Origin: Pseudomonadota bacterium
GTDB taxonomy: Bacteria; Pseudomonadota; Gammaproteobacteria; UBA1113
Direction: 5' to 3'
Assembly (NCBI GenBank): GCA_021778015.1
Contig: JAJYCX010000013.1
Location: forward strand, 1 to 60,229
Length of the DNA: 60,229 nucleotides
The translations under genes and the position numbers were made by a program. Below the pieces are notes generated by a model that worked only from the letters and a program-made list of their open reading frames with translations, made no database searches and was not told where the DNA came from. Shown piece by piece: positions 18,648-27,190 of this stretch. Each line of letters begins with the position of its first letter. The first letter of the stretch is position 1.

Positions 18648-18992
18648 TTATCTGGGGCCCATACCCATACGAGGTGAAGAGGTTACAGATGCAGAAGCTG
18701 TAATACCCCCTTTTTCTTCTTCTTTTCCTGCTGCGTTACTTCCACTAGAGGATGAACTTGCAGAGACTGCACCCGAACTAGTTTGAGACTGGGATATACC
18801 AACATCCATTGCATACCCTGAAATAGTATCTAAGAAACCATCGTCTAAACGATAATCGTATTTTTCTGCAAAATGCTCCACCGCTTTTTCCATAGCATGA
18901 GCCAATAACTCGCCCGTACGACCTACACCTCTACGTGCGTTCCTACACAGGGTATCATGATCCTTAAGAGTCTCAATAAGCTTGATTATCAA
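18648..18992 (-). CDS. Hypothetical protein, Ser-rich C-terminus
   Basis: 114 residues, not recognised. The first in-frame start is a TTG (18992) directly after a stop codon, with no clear ribosome site, so the real start may be a later codon or the gene may be a 5'-truncated remnant. Residues 1-70 look helical with many charges (HAMEKAVEHFAEKYDYRL). Residues 70-114 are Ser/Ala/Gly-rich and disordered, with an acidic patch KEEEKGG about 22 residues from the end. A good terminator follows the gene. An acidic patch near a disordered C-terminus occurs in some Dot/Icm substrates, but this is weak evidence. Confidence 0.45.
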   Translation of the reverse strand: MIIKLIETLKDHDTLCRNARRGVGRTGELLAHAMEKAVEHFAEKYDYRLDDGFLDTISGYAMDVGISQSQTSSGAVSASSSSSGSNAAGKEEEKGGITASASVTSSPRMGMGPR

Positions 18993-19159
18993 TTAAATAT
19001 TATGCTTAAAATACCTTTTATTAGAAGGTCGCAGCTTATAATAAATACTAAAACTTATCAAGCTGCCTGTTTTTAGCTCTCTTTTTTATAGAAAATTGTA
19101 TTTCTAAAAATTTATTGATACGATAAGCGTCCCTAAATCTTCAATGAGAAGCCTACTCT

Positions 19160-20356
19160 GTGAAATATACGCCATTAAAACTCGTTTTCTTATTAGCGCC
19201 TTTAGTATTCAGCTTTGCCGTAGGTCAAGATATTTTTATTCCCGAGGTACCACAACTCACGACGCTATTTCACACCTCACCGGGATTGGTGCAACTTACT
19301 TTAAGTTTATTCATGTTGGCGGTAGGCGTAGGACAACTGATTATCGGCCCTTTGTCCGATCGCTTTGGCCGTAAGAGCATTGTTTTATTGAGCATTGCAT
19401 TGTATGTATTGGGGTCCATTGCCGCAGCTATGGCGAACTCCATAGAGTTCTTGATCTTTACTCGTATCCTACAAGGCTTTGGTGCCTGCGGTATGATGGT
19501 AAGCGCTTTTGCCATTGTGCGCGATTTATCTGAAGGGAACGAATCCGCACAAATCTACAGTTATTTGAATGGCGCTATTGCCATTTCTCCCCTGTTAGCA
19601 CCGCTAGCAGGCGGTTATTTAGATGTTTCATTTGGCTGGCGCACACCTTTTTTCTTTTTAGCAGCGCTAGGCATAGCTATTTTTATCGTTATATCCCTAC
19701 TCTTATCTGAAAGCATCAGAGAAAAGAACAAGAATGCTTCGTTAGGGGGTAGTTTTAGAGATTACATGCGTGTAATCAAGAACAGACAATTTTTTACCTT
19801 TAATTTTATCGCTGCCAGTGCCTTGGCCTCTTTCTTTACTTTCTTTTCCGTCTCCCCTTATATTTTAATTAACACCTTGCATGTGTCAGAAACGCATTTT
19901 GGCTATTATTTTGCAATCATCGGCATTACGTTCTTTGTGGGAAGCATCATTGCAGGCAAACTCAATATTCTATTAGGTGTCACCAAAGTTGCTTTATTAG
20001 GCAGTGTATTCTTTTTTCTAAGCGGCGTTATCATGTTACTGTGGACTGTGTTCATAGGCACTAGCCTATGGAGTTTTATAGTCCCTACAGCCTTAGCAGG
20101 CATAAGCGGTGCCTTTATGATGGGTGCGGGCGCCGGTGGTGCATTAGAACCCTTTCCAGACATTGCCGGTACCGCTGCAGCATTGCTAGGCGCGTCAGAA
20201 TTTTTACTGGCCACATTAGTTGGTACCGTTGCATTGCTAAGGCCCGTTACCTCTAATATGCCCTTAGCAATCGTGCTAACGCTCTTTGGCGGCTTGGCGG
20301 TTTTATTGGTGTTACCGTATAAGAAAGTGGCTTTGGACAGAAAGATTATGATATAA
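19160..20356 (+). CDS. MFS drug-resistance transporter, Bcr/CflA type
   Basis: 398 residues with about twelve membrane segments. Features typical of the DHA1/Bcr-CflA drug:H+ antiporters: an early acidic segment QDIFIPEVPQ, the loop motif GPLSDRFGRKSIVL between helices 2 and 3, and the helix-5 motif SPLLAPLAGGYLD. The probable start is GTG at 19160 with only a weak GAGAAG upstream. The extruded compound cannot be told from sequence. A second, decayed copy of its 3' end occurs at 23137-23215, showing that this gene was once duplicated. Confidence 0.85.
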   Translation: MKYTPLKLVFLLAPLVFSFAVGQDIFIPEVPQLTTLFHTSPGLVQLTLSLFMLAVGVGQLIIGPLSDRFGRKSIVLLSIALYVLGSIAAAMANSIEFLIFTRILQGFGACGMMVSAFAIVRDLSEGNESAQIYSYLNGAIAISPLLAPLAGGYLDVSFGWRTPFFFLAALGIAIFIVISLLLSESIREKNKNASLGGSFRDYMRVIKNRQFFTFNFIAASALASFFTFFSVSPYILINTLHVSETHFGYYFAIIGITFFVGSIIAGKLNILLGVTKVALLGSVFFFLSGVIMLLWTVFIGTSLWSFIVPTALAGISGAFMMGAGAGGALEPFPDIAGTAAALLGASEFLLATLVGTVALLRPVTSNMPLAIVLTLFGGLAVLLVLPYKKVALDRKIMI

Positions 20357-20414
20357 CTCTTTCTAAATATTTGTACAGATAAGATTTTTTAACCAACACA
20401 ACGAGGTAATTAAT

Positions 20415-21164
20415 ATGGCAGCAACTAAAAAATCTACGATAGATGAGATAGAGGAAGAAAATTTTGAAAATACAATGAGACGAATAAATGAGCAAAATGC
20501 AGAATACTGGCCAAAATCCGAGACTTTTAGCGGAAATTTCGAAAAATTTAAGAAAGTTTTCAAAACACTTCCTTCGATGGAATTTGCTCTGGATGGATTT
20601 AATTGCGGTTTAAATCGACCGAACTATTTTTATATTAAAAAAGAGAGGGGGGAGGCTTCTGTCGCTGCGCTGTCTGACGTATCGCAGGCCCTTAGCATAC
20701 AATACGGGATAACAGGAAAAAATGGTCAGCCAATACGCGTGATAACAGAAACTAAGTGGGCAACGAATCTTCCGCCGGCTATTACATTGTTGGATGAAGA
20801 TATTCAAAAATTGAATGAAGAATTTATATTTGTTAATGTACAACCATTACGTACATATGTGGATAGTGAAAAAAAAATCTTAGACCGTAGTATCTTTTCC
20901 TTCATAGGTTCTTCTAATTCAAGTAGCAAAACAAGTATAGCCGCAGCTGAAAAATTAACTCTTGCAATGGAGTATTATAATAAACACAGTTCAATGGACG
21001 GATTTAATGGAGATCTCCTTACATCCCAGGAAAAGGAGGCACTTAATCAAGAAGGAAGTGGACTAAAGAAAATTGTTGATACCGCGTTAGAACATGTAGA
21101 TAAAGATATTAGAGAAACAATCTTAAAATCAGTTACCTCAGCATCAAAGCGTCTCGAAATATAG
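20415..21164 (+). CDS. Hypothetical protein (249 aa)
   Basis: Not recognised. Good start: GAGG eight bases before the ATG. No signal peptide or membrane segment; mostly helical and charged, with an acidic N-terminus (DEIEEENFENTMRR). The middle contains RPNYFYIKKERG and the C-terminus is amphipathic helical (KKIVDTALEHVDKDIRE). It lies 58 bp after the MFS gene on the same strand and has a hairpin element immediately downstream. It has more A+T and lysine than its neighbours. Plausibly an accessory or secreted protein, but nothing specific supports a function. Confidence 0.6.
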   Translation: MAATKKSTIDEIEEENFENTMRRINEQNAEYWPKSETFSGNFEKFKKVFKTLPSMEFALDGFNCGLNRPNYFYIKKERGEASVAALSDVSQALSIQYGITGKNGQPIRVITETKWATNLPPAITLLDEDIQKLNEEFIFVNVQPLRTYVDSEKKILDRSIFSFIGSSNSSSKTSIAAAEKLTLAMEYYNKHSSMDGFNGDLLTSQEKEALNQEGSGLKKIVDTALEHVDKDIRETILKSVTSASKRLEI

Positions 21165-21175
21165 GCCTAATGTAC

Positions 21176-21332
21176 TTGAAGATGCGAATGGAATATTGAA
21201 AGTAATCCCAAACCAGAACGTTGTCATCCTCGGCCAGACCGCGAGGCCCAGTCGGGGATCCGAGCAATTGTCATTCTCGATGCAGTCGAGAATGACAAAG
21301 CTTCGATTATTGCACCCCTCGCATCTTTTCAA
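21176..21332. repeat. Hairpin repeat element, copy 3
   Basis: Terminal inverted repeats TTGAAGATGCGA (21176-21187) and TCGCATCTTTTCAA (21319-21332). Inside are a TTGTCATCCTCGGCC arm and a complete small hairpin TTGTCATTCTCGATGCAGTCG/GAGAATGACAA near 21268-21300. The right end overlaps the last codons of the S41 peptidase gene, so the element lies between two convergent 3' ends. Confidence 0.7.
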
Positions 21333-22693
21333 TTCTTAGCAGAATATTCACTGTGGCCATCCTCATACAATTCCGTGAGCCCTGCAACCTGGCCATTGGT
21401 GTTTTTATCGAATTGAAGTCTGACTCGGCTGAATTGAATATCACTCATATCTGAAAAGATAAAGGTATCTTCTGAAATAGGGCTAAGCGCAATTTTCATT
21501 GGAAACTCCCCTCGCTGATAAAATAGCGCTCCATTGTCATATAGAATATGCCTATTATCGCCATATGTTCCAGCAAAAGATTGCAATACAGCTGGAGTTA
21601 TAACAGGTGCATCTTTTAATCCTTGTAAAGAGTCCAATACCCATTGCGCCATCTTTTTTTGATCTTTATTTGTCGCTTGTTGCACTATTTTTTGTAATGC
21701 TAATAGCTGTGCTGTCTTTAAGGCTTTATCCGCAGAAACTGCAACATCCGGTGTAACGCCTGTTCCTTCCCAGTTTGTTTTCGTAATAGGGTTAATCGCT
21801 TGTCCATCTGGCATCGCTACAATAAACAGATTATTGATGGCCATTCCATCCACAATATGTGCTCCACCACCCGTCGTTTCACCCACAATAATCGCTCTTT
21901 TTAAATTTTTTAAATTGTACGCAAATTCTTCCGCTCCAGAAAATGTGCCCTGACTCGTTAATAGGTATACAGGTATATTAGGCATCTTTTCCCCATCTAC
22001 CGTTTTAAGGGTCCAAAATGATTGTGTTTTATTCCCTGCTCTATAATAAAGATCGTTCAAATGCACCGGTTTATCGCCAAATAAATAACTGCAAATCAGT
22101 TGTATCCCCGTAGGTGCTCCACCGTGATTTTGTCGTAAATCGAAAATGAGGGCATCGCTATTACTGACGAAACGCATGGCAGATGCAACGGTGTCTTTGG
22201 AATCTTCTGGTGGTGCAAACATCCTAAAATCAATATAACCTATATTGCCTGGCAAAATCTGCACTTTTTTAAACCCATAATTATCCTGTTGCATCGCTCG
22301 TTGTATTTCTTTCTTTTTTGCAGCGGGAATTTCTTTTCCTTTATTTTTTAATAATTGCTTCGCATCATCGGGAGCAAAAATAACGATTAAATGTTTATCA
22401 TCATTGATCGTGCGTAAATCACTCGTTAATTTTTCAGCAAACTTTATAGGATCATCGATGCTGTCATAAGCGCCTTTTTTAAGCTCTGCCTGTAACAAAG
22501 CACTCATTTTCACAGCCACATCGGGGAACAGGTAATCTTGCTGTAACAACGTAGACAATGCTTGTATGGTTCCAGCCTTTGTCTTGGCATTTAATTTGAT
22601 ATTATCAGTTTTTGTTTGCGTATAGACAATGCCAATTATTAGAAAAAGGGCGATGAATATGATGGCTTTTGCAGTCAATTGCTTTATTTTCAT
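21329..22693 (-). CDS. S41 family serine peptidase (IRBP/tricorn-core-like)
   Basis: 454 residues. An N-terminal hydrophobic segment (about residues 9-25) is a signal peptide or anchor, so the enzyme acts outside the cytoplasm. Residues 35-110 resemble the helical N-domain of IRBP-type S41 proteins. The core shows IGYIDFRMFAPP, LIFDLRQNHGGAPTG and the nucleophile region LLTSQGTFSGAEEFAYNL, then VGETTGGGAH; no PDZ domain is seen. The C-terminal 90 residues look like the small beta-domain that often follows such peptidases. Function is probably peptide cleavage in the periplasm. A truncated duplicate of its 3' end occurs at 23025-23135. Confidence 0.82.
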   Translation of the reverse strand: MKIKQLTAKAIIFIALFLIIGIVYTQTKTDNIKLNAKTKAGTIQALSTLLQQDYLFPDVAVKMSALLQAELKKGAYDSIDDPIKFAEKLTSDLRTINDDKHLIVIFAPDDAKQLLKNKGKEIPAAKKKEIQRAMQQDNYGFKKVQILPGNIGYIDFRMFAPPEDSKDTVASAMRFVSNSDALIFDLRQNHGGAPTGIQLICSYLFGDKPVHLNDLYYRAGNKTQSFWTLKTVDGEKMPNIPVYLLTSQGTFSGAEEFAYNLKNLKRAIIVGETTGGGAHIVDGMAINNLFIVAMPDGQAINPITKTNWEGTGVTPDVAVSADKALKTAQLLALQKIVQQATNKDQKKMAQWVLDSLQGLKDAPVITPAVLQSFAGTYGDNRHILYDNGALFYQRGEFPMKIALSPISEDTFIFSDMSDIQFSRVRLQFDKNTNGQVAGLTELYEDGHSEYSAKN

Positions 22694-22844
22694 ATTAGAT
22701 TACTCTTTGCGTGCATGAATTTTTCCCGCCGTGATTCATTGGGCTTAGATGAGTATCCGGCTAAATGTCTAAATTTGTCAAGCACAAACCTAATAGAAGC
22801 GGCTACATCCAGGATTCAGCATTATAACTGAGACGGTTCACTCA

Positions 22845-23012
22845 ACTGTGTCATCCTCGGCAAGGCCGCCAGGCCGCAGCCGGGGATCCAGGCAATTGTC
22901 ATTCTCGACGCAGTCAAAAATCCAGTTTCAAATTAAGTTTTAATACTTTTTTACTGAATCCCCGATCGGAGCCTGTACTCAGTACTCCAGGTATCGAGAA
23001 TGACAACGTTAT
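22845..23012. repeat. Hairpin repeat element, copy 4 (degenerate, compound)
   Basis: Contains TGTCATCCTCGGCAAGGCCG, GCCGGGGATCCAG, TTGTCATTCTCGACGCAGTC and, at the far end, CGAGAATGACAACG. An internal segment (CCAGTTTCAAATTAAG) is shared with copy 2. Like copy 3, it directly precedes a copy of the S41 gene 3' end. Confidence 0.6.
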
Positions 23013-23024
23013 AGATCTACCCAC

Positions 23025-23135
23025 CATTTCAATTTTTAGCAGAATATTCACTGTGGCCATCCTCATACAATTTCGTGAGCCCTGCAACCTGGCCATTGGT
23101 GTTTTTATCGAATTGAAGTCTGACTCGGCTAAACT
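23025..23135 (-). pseudogene. Remnant: duplicated 3' end of the S41 peptidase gene
   Basis: Near-identical to 21326-21433, the last 35 or so codons of the S41 peptidase on the same strand, ending NGQVAGLTKLYEDGHSEYSAK and a stop. Homology stops abruptly at about 23135, where MFS-derived sequence begins. The remnant has no start or active site. Confidence 0.8.
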
Positions 23136-23136
23136 G

Positions 23137-23215
23137 GATTATGCCCTTGGCTATCGTGCTAACCCTCTTTGGCGGCTTAGCCGTTTTATTGGTGTTACCG
23201 TATAAGAAAAGGTGC
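23137..23215 (+). pseudogene. Remnant: duplicated 3' end of the Bcr/CflA MFS gene
   Basis: Matches 20256-20330 with few differences; encodes MPLAIVLTLFGGLAVLLV followed by LPYKK, the last helix of the transporter, but no upstream part. Joined head-on to the S41 remnant at about 23135. Confidence 0.8.
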
Positions 23216-23316
23216 CCTTTGAACGATGAGTGAAGAGAAAGCAAAGCTGGCGATTTGACCCGTTTCTATTCACAGTCATAGGAAGCTTGTAACTCTATTT
23301 CACCTAGAGCCAAGTT

Positions 23317-23348
23317 CACAGGGACTATATAAAAATACAGCCCCTGTG
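23317..23348 (-). terminator. Possible terminator hairpin after the ankyrin gene
   Basis: CACAGGG (23317-23323) pairs with CCCTGTG (23342-23348). It lies 21 bp beyond the ankyrin gene stop. There is no T-run on the minus strand, so assignment is tentative. Confidence 0.35.
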
Positions 23349-23369
23349 TTTCTAACTCTTGTAGCAAGG

Positions 23370-25331
23370 TTATCGCGTTTTACGAGGGGAGGGAGAAGTA
23401 GGCTTTTTTTCTTCCCCTATCGCCATATTCATCACGTCCTTTGCCACTTCTCGAGGGAACCATTGAAAAAAGGAGGTATAATCGTTACCCTCCATTTCCC
23501 ACATATTAAGAAATGGCCTTTCTGAAATTGCTCGGGTTAGAGCTTTTTTATCATCGCTATTTTTCATGCTCTCAATGTAATCCATTGGAGTAGAACCTGT
23601 GCTATCTGGTAATGTAACATCAGCACCACTATTAATATAAAGAAATGCTAGATCCAAAGCTCTTTCTCTCATTAAAAACTTCAGTTCTTCGAGCGCTGTC
23701 TTTTTCACTTCGTACGCATTTAACTCAAGTTTTAGCTGATTTTCGCGATTCTTTTCGTATCGCTCTTTTGGACAGATTCCTAGGGGCTCGTTGTCAGCGA
23801 ACCGCTTATGAATTTGCTCAACGGCTGCGCTGTACTGAGCTGCTATTTGCTTTTCAAGATTAGACTTGAGTGATTCAAACCGCAGCTCTTCATGTTTTAG
23901 ATCCTCTGAATTGAGGAACTTTAAAACCTTATGAAGGGGCGTTTGACCTTCATGATCTGCCGCATTAATATTAGCATCCTTTTGAATTAAAATTTTTAGT
24001 AGATACAGCAGCTCCTCTCTGGCTTCATTCAGCTTTGTCAAGGATTCTTGCATCTTTTGCTTTTGATAGTCGCCATTGCTGCCTGCCGCGCATGCCTTCA
24101 GAAGCTCAAGACGGGTTTCCTGGGCCTTGATCTCTACCAACTCTAGGACCGTTAAGACATGCTGAAGCAGCGTTTGATCTTCATTATCTTTCAATGTAAA
24201 AGTAGCGCTTCTTTCTATTAAAACCCTTACTATTTTCATCTTTATCTCTATGTATCGACTCAGCAAGGTTAAGAACTTATCAAATGTTTCAGCCACTCCC
24301 TTTGTATCGTTATGGCTATAGCTCTTTAGAGCCTTGGTGTGAGCGTCTTTCATTTCCTTGTACTCTGTTTCTAGGAATGGTAGGGCCTTTTGAAGTGGCG
24401 TTTGACCCTCATTATCTCTCGCATCGATATCAGCTCCGTTAGCAAGCAGAAATTCTACTAACTTTATTTGCCCAGATTTTGCTGCGGCATGAAGGACTGT
24501 GGTACCTTTAGCATCTTTCGCATGGATATCAGCTCCGTTAGCAAGCAGAAATTCTACTAACTTTATTTGCCCAGATTTTGCTGCGGCATGAAGGACTGTG
24601 GTACCTTTAGCATCTTTCACATTGATATCAGCTCCGTTAGCAAGCAGAAATTTTACTAACTTTATTTTCCCAGATTCTGCTGCGGCATGAAGGACTGTGG
24701 TGCCGTTATTATCTTTCGCATGGATATCAGCTCCTTTAGCAAACAGAAATTCCACTAAATCTTTGTCCCCTGACTGTGCTGCCTCATGAAGGACTGTATT
24801 GCCATTATTATCTTTCGCATGGATATTAGCTCCTTTAGTAAACAGAAATTCCACTAAATCTTTGTCCCCTGACTGTGCTGCCTCATGAAGGACTGTGGTG
24901 CCTGCATCATCTTTCGCATGGATATCAGCTCCATTAGCAAGCAGAAGTTCCACTAAATCTTTTTTCCCTAATCGCGCTGCTACATGAAGAGCGGATACAT
25001 TGTTTGTATCTATTGCATTAATATCGGCCTTCTTTTTAATCAAAAGTTCTAGTAATTCTTTTTGAAGTCGAATCTCTTCCTGCGTATGTGCGCGGCGTAC
25101 TAATATCTCAAGAAAGGGTGTTGAACCTAAATGATTTTTTTCATTAATGTCAGCACCCGCAGCAATTAAACGCTCGACTTCTTTTTTTGCAGGAAACTTT
25201 GGCGGCCCTTCTCCGCTGAAGGAACTCAGGAAAACCCCTGGGAGTATTGTCCAAAGCGAGGGTTTCTCTTTTTGATTTGAACTGAGAAATGCTGAAACTT
25301 GCGCTGAAATTTCATTAAAAAATGCAGACAT
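23370..25331 (-). CDS. Ankyrin-repeat protein
   Basis: 653 residues. The start is supported by GAGAGG before the ATG. Ankyrin repeats begin near residue 45 (LIAAGADINEKN, then GSTPFLEIL) and continue as a tight block of six or seven from about 105 to 310, with the pattern G-T-VLHAAAKSG--KLVEFLLANGADI-AKD. Two more isolated repeats occur near 450 (GQTPLHKVL) and 595 (GSTPMDYI), separated by long charged helices. The C-terminus is short and basic (EEKKPTSPSPRKTR). No signal peptide or enzyme domain is visible. It is a protein-protein interaction scaffold; in host-associated bacteria such proteins are often secreted effectors, but no secretion signal can be proven here. Confidence 0.88.
   Translation of the reverse strand: MSAFFNEISAQVSAFLSSNQKEKPSLWTILPGVFLSSFSGEGPPKFPAKKEVERLIAAGADINEKNHLGSTPFLEILVRRAHTQEEIRLQKELLELLIKKKADINAIDTNNVSALHVAARLGKKDLVELLLANGADIHAKDDAGTTVLHEAAQSGDKDLVEFLFTKGANIHAKDNNGNTVLHEAAQSGDKDLVEFLFAKGADIHAKDNNGTTVLHAAAESGKIKLVKFLLANGADINVKDAKGTTVLHAAAKSGQIKLVEFLLANGADIHAKDAKGTTVLHAAAKSGQIKLVEFLLANGADIDARDNEGQTPLQKALPFLETEYKEMKDAHTKALKSYSHNDTKGVAETFDKFLTLLSRYIEIKMKIVRVLIERSATFTLKDNEDQTLLQHVLTVLELVEIKAQETRLELLKACAAGSNGDYQKQKMQESLTKLNEAREELLYLLKILIQKDANINAADHEGQTPLHKVLKFLNSEDLKHEELRFESLKSNLEKQIAAQYSAAVEQIHKRFADNEPLGICPKERYEKNRENQLKLELNAYEVKKTALEELKFLMRERALDLAFLYINSGADVTLPDSTGSTPMDYIESMKNSDDKKALTRAISERPFLNMWEMEGNDYTSFFQWFPREVAKDVMNMAIGEEKKPTSPSPRKTR
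24427..24950. repeat. Tandem 99-bp repeats inside the ankyrin gene
   Basis: Period 99 bp (33 codons, one ankyrin repeat). The stretch from 24427 to 24519 is identical to 24526-24618; the following units diverge progressively. DNA-level identity this high implies recent duplication or gene conversion. Confidence 0.85.
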
Positions 25332-25653
25332 ATTATACCTCTCTAAATATTAATAATTACTTAAGTGCTATTCGTTCTTATTACCTCATACTTTCTTGGA
25401 TTGCTTCGCTACACTCACAATAACATGGGCTTATATTTCCTTGCTACTAGAATGCTACCGGGGCCAGTAGCTGCAACTTTACCATTATACCAAGAAAATA
25501 GCTAAAAATGTCTATTTAGCACCAACACTAACTAGTATTACTTAACAGAATGACATTTAAACTTCATTATCTGTCCCTCTAAATATTAGCCCTTTGGTTA
25601 AGCAGAAATGGCACTAATTTTTTAAAAAATTAAAAATTTATTACCAATTTCGG
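25332..25653. other. AT-rich intergenic region with a degenerate repeat
   Basis: 322 bp with no convincing gene. At 25396-25428 there is TTGGATTGCTTCGCTACACT followed by CACAATAACATGGG, which resembles a worn copy of the TTGCTTCGCTACGCTCGCAATGA-type dispersed repeats seen in other bacteria. The remainder is AT-rich and probably carries the promoter of the ankyrin gene. Confidence 0.45.
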
Positions 25654-25992
25654 TCAATGCATCTTTTCCCCATTAGGCACTTTAGCATCAACTGTAGTTA
25701 AACAAATATCTCCATTTTCATCAGAAAATCCCAATAATAGAAACTGTGAGATAAATCCGGCGATATTCTTTTCTCCTAGGTTTACACAGCCTACAATTTT
25801 TCTACCCAATAAACTTTCAGGTGTATAATGAACCGTTACTTGCGCTGAAGTTTGCAAAACTCCTATTTCCGCGCCAAAATCAGCCCAAACTTTGAAAGCA
25901 GGTTTTCTCGCTTTAGGAAATGCCTCAACTTTGACGACTGTACCACAACGCAAATTAACTCTGTCAAAGTCGTCGTAACTAATAATGGTCAT
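25654..25992 (-). CDS. csaA: CsaA-type tRNA-binding-domain protein
   Basis: 112 residues forming a single OB-fold tRNA-binding domain, as in CsaA and the C-terminus of bacterial MetRS. Typical segments: DFDRVNLRCGTVVKVEAF at residues 8-25, then RKIVGCVNLGEKNIAGF and the C-terminal VPNGEKMH. CsaA is a small dimeric chaperone-like protein that binds tRNA-like ligands and can assist protein export in Bacillus. Starts 4 bp after the stop of the upstream ubiquinone hydroxylase, so it is the tail of the pepP-ubiH-ubiI operon. The exact role here is unproven. Confidence 0.85.
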   Translation of the reverse strand: MTIISYDDFDRVNLRCGTVVKVEAFPKARKPAFKVWADFGAEIGVLQTSAQVTVHYTPESLLGRKIVGCVNLGEKNIAGFISQFLLLGFSDENGDICLTTVDAKVPNGEKMH

Positions 25993-25996
25993 CCCA

Positions 25997-27190
25997 TCAA
26001 ATCCCCATTGCTTTTTGCAAAATCAAATTTTTAACAAAACTCAGGCGATCGGTTAAGTTCAAACCTCGATGACGCAGCCATTTAATCACGGGTATATCGT
26101 TGCCAAATAATTGTTTGAAGCCATCCATAGCCGCTAACATGGTTGAATTATCAGCCTTGCGCGCACGCTCATAACGTCTTAAGGTGCTGTATTTGACGCG
26201 TTCGTTTTTATGCGCATAGTCTTGCAGCACCAATTCAGCTAGTAAGTCCGCATCGGCTAAGCCTAAATTTAAGCCTTGTCCGGCTAAAGGATGCACCGTA
26301 TGTGCGGCATCACCCACTAGAGCCAAACCGGGCTGCACATAGTGTTGCGCGTGTCGCATAATCAATGGGAATTTAGCCCTTGGCCCTACTTCTACTACCG
26401 CGCCTAATTGCGACTGAAAGGCCTCTGTTAATGCTAGTGCAAAATCTTCATCAGACAATTGCATCAAAGTATCTACGTGTGTAGGTGCGCTGGACCAGAC
26501 TATAGAAGAATAATGTGCCGCATCTAAAGGCAAAAATGCCAACGGCCCTTGCGCCATAAAACGCTGCCGTGCCGTTTTATCGTGTGCTTTTTCGGTTTTA
26601 ACCGTGCATACTATAGCATGATGTTGATATTGGCGCTCAGTGATGACTATATGTGCCGCTTGCCGTAACCACGATTGAGCTCCATCTGCGCCTATAACCA
26701 ACGGCGCACTTAAAATCGTATCGCCGCTGTGTAGTTCAATATTAGGATTATGTTCATGTCGCTGTAAATATTCTAGCTGAATGTCATTTAATATGGTAAT
26801 TTGCGCGCTGGCAGCAACGCGTTGCCACAACACTTGCAACATTACACTGTTTTCTACTATATACCCTAATTCATTTACACCCACAGAAGCTGCATCAAAT
26901 TCAATTTTACCACGACCATCGCCATCCCAAACATGCATGTGCGTAAAAGGGCTCACGCGTAAGGCCACCATATCATCCCAAACGGATAATTGTTGAAATA
27001 ATTTGACCGAGGCCGGTATAAGCGCACTGACGCGCACATCGTATTGCTCACGATTAAAAGATTCTACTCTACCTTTATTATCTAATAAGGCAATGCGTTT
27101 ATCGCTTTCAGCCAATAGCAAAGCCAAGGTCAAACCGACTATACCACCGCCGACGATGATCACATCATAACGATCTTTGACTATACCCAT
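25997..27190 (-). CDS. ubiI: FAD-dependent ubiquinone-biosynthesis hydroxylase (UbiI/VisC-like)
   Basis: 397 residues, class A flavin monooxygenase. The FAD-binding dinucleotide fold VIIVGGGIVGLTLALLLAES starts at residue 10; later motifs are VIGADGAQSWLRQ (the DG motif) and LVGDAAHTVHPLAGQGLNLG (the GD motif). These enzymes hydroxylate the aromatic ring of ubiquinone precursors. Its place after pepP-ubiH corresponds to visC/ubiI in E. coli, where it performs C5 hydroxylation. UbiF-type specificity cannot be excluded by motifs alone. It overlaps ubiH by 10 bp. Confidence 0.87.
   Translation of the reverse strand: MGIVKDRYDVIIVGGGIVGLTLALLLAESDKRIALLDNKGRVESFNREQYDVRVSALIPASVKLFQQLSVWDDMVALRVSPFTHMHVWDGDGRGKIEFDAASVGVNELGYIVENSVMLQVLWQRVAASAQITILNDIQLEYLQRHEHNPNIELHSGDTILSAPLVIGADGAQSWLRQAAHIVITERQYQHHAIVCTVKTEKAHDKTARQRFMAQGPLAFLPLDAAHYSSIVWSSAPTHVDTLMQLSDEDFALALTEAFQSQLGAVVEVGPRAKFPLIMRHAQHYVQPGLALVGDAAHTVHPLAGQGLNLGLADADLLAELVLQDYAHKNERVKYSTLRRYERARKADNSTMLAAMDGFKQLFGNDIPVIKWLRHRGLNLTDRLSFVKNLILQKAMGI

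Noticed and set aside
23029-23244. 71-codon open frame ending like the S41 peptidase
   Set aside because: It is the duplicated 3' end plus antisense of the MFS remnant; lacks start context and active site, so it is listed as remnants.
24427-24950. Regular repeats that could suggest a CRISPR array
   Set aside because: The 99-bp period is in frame and encodes 33-residue ankyrin repeats, with no spacers.
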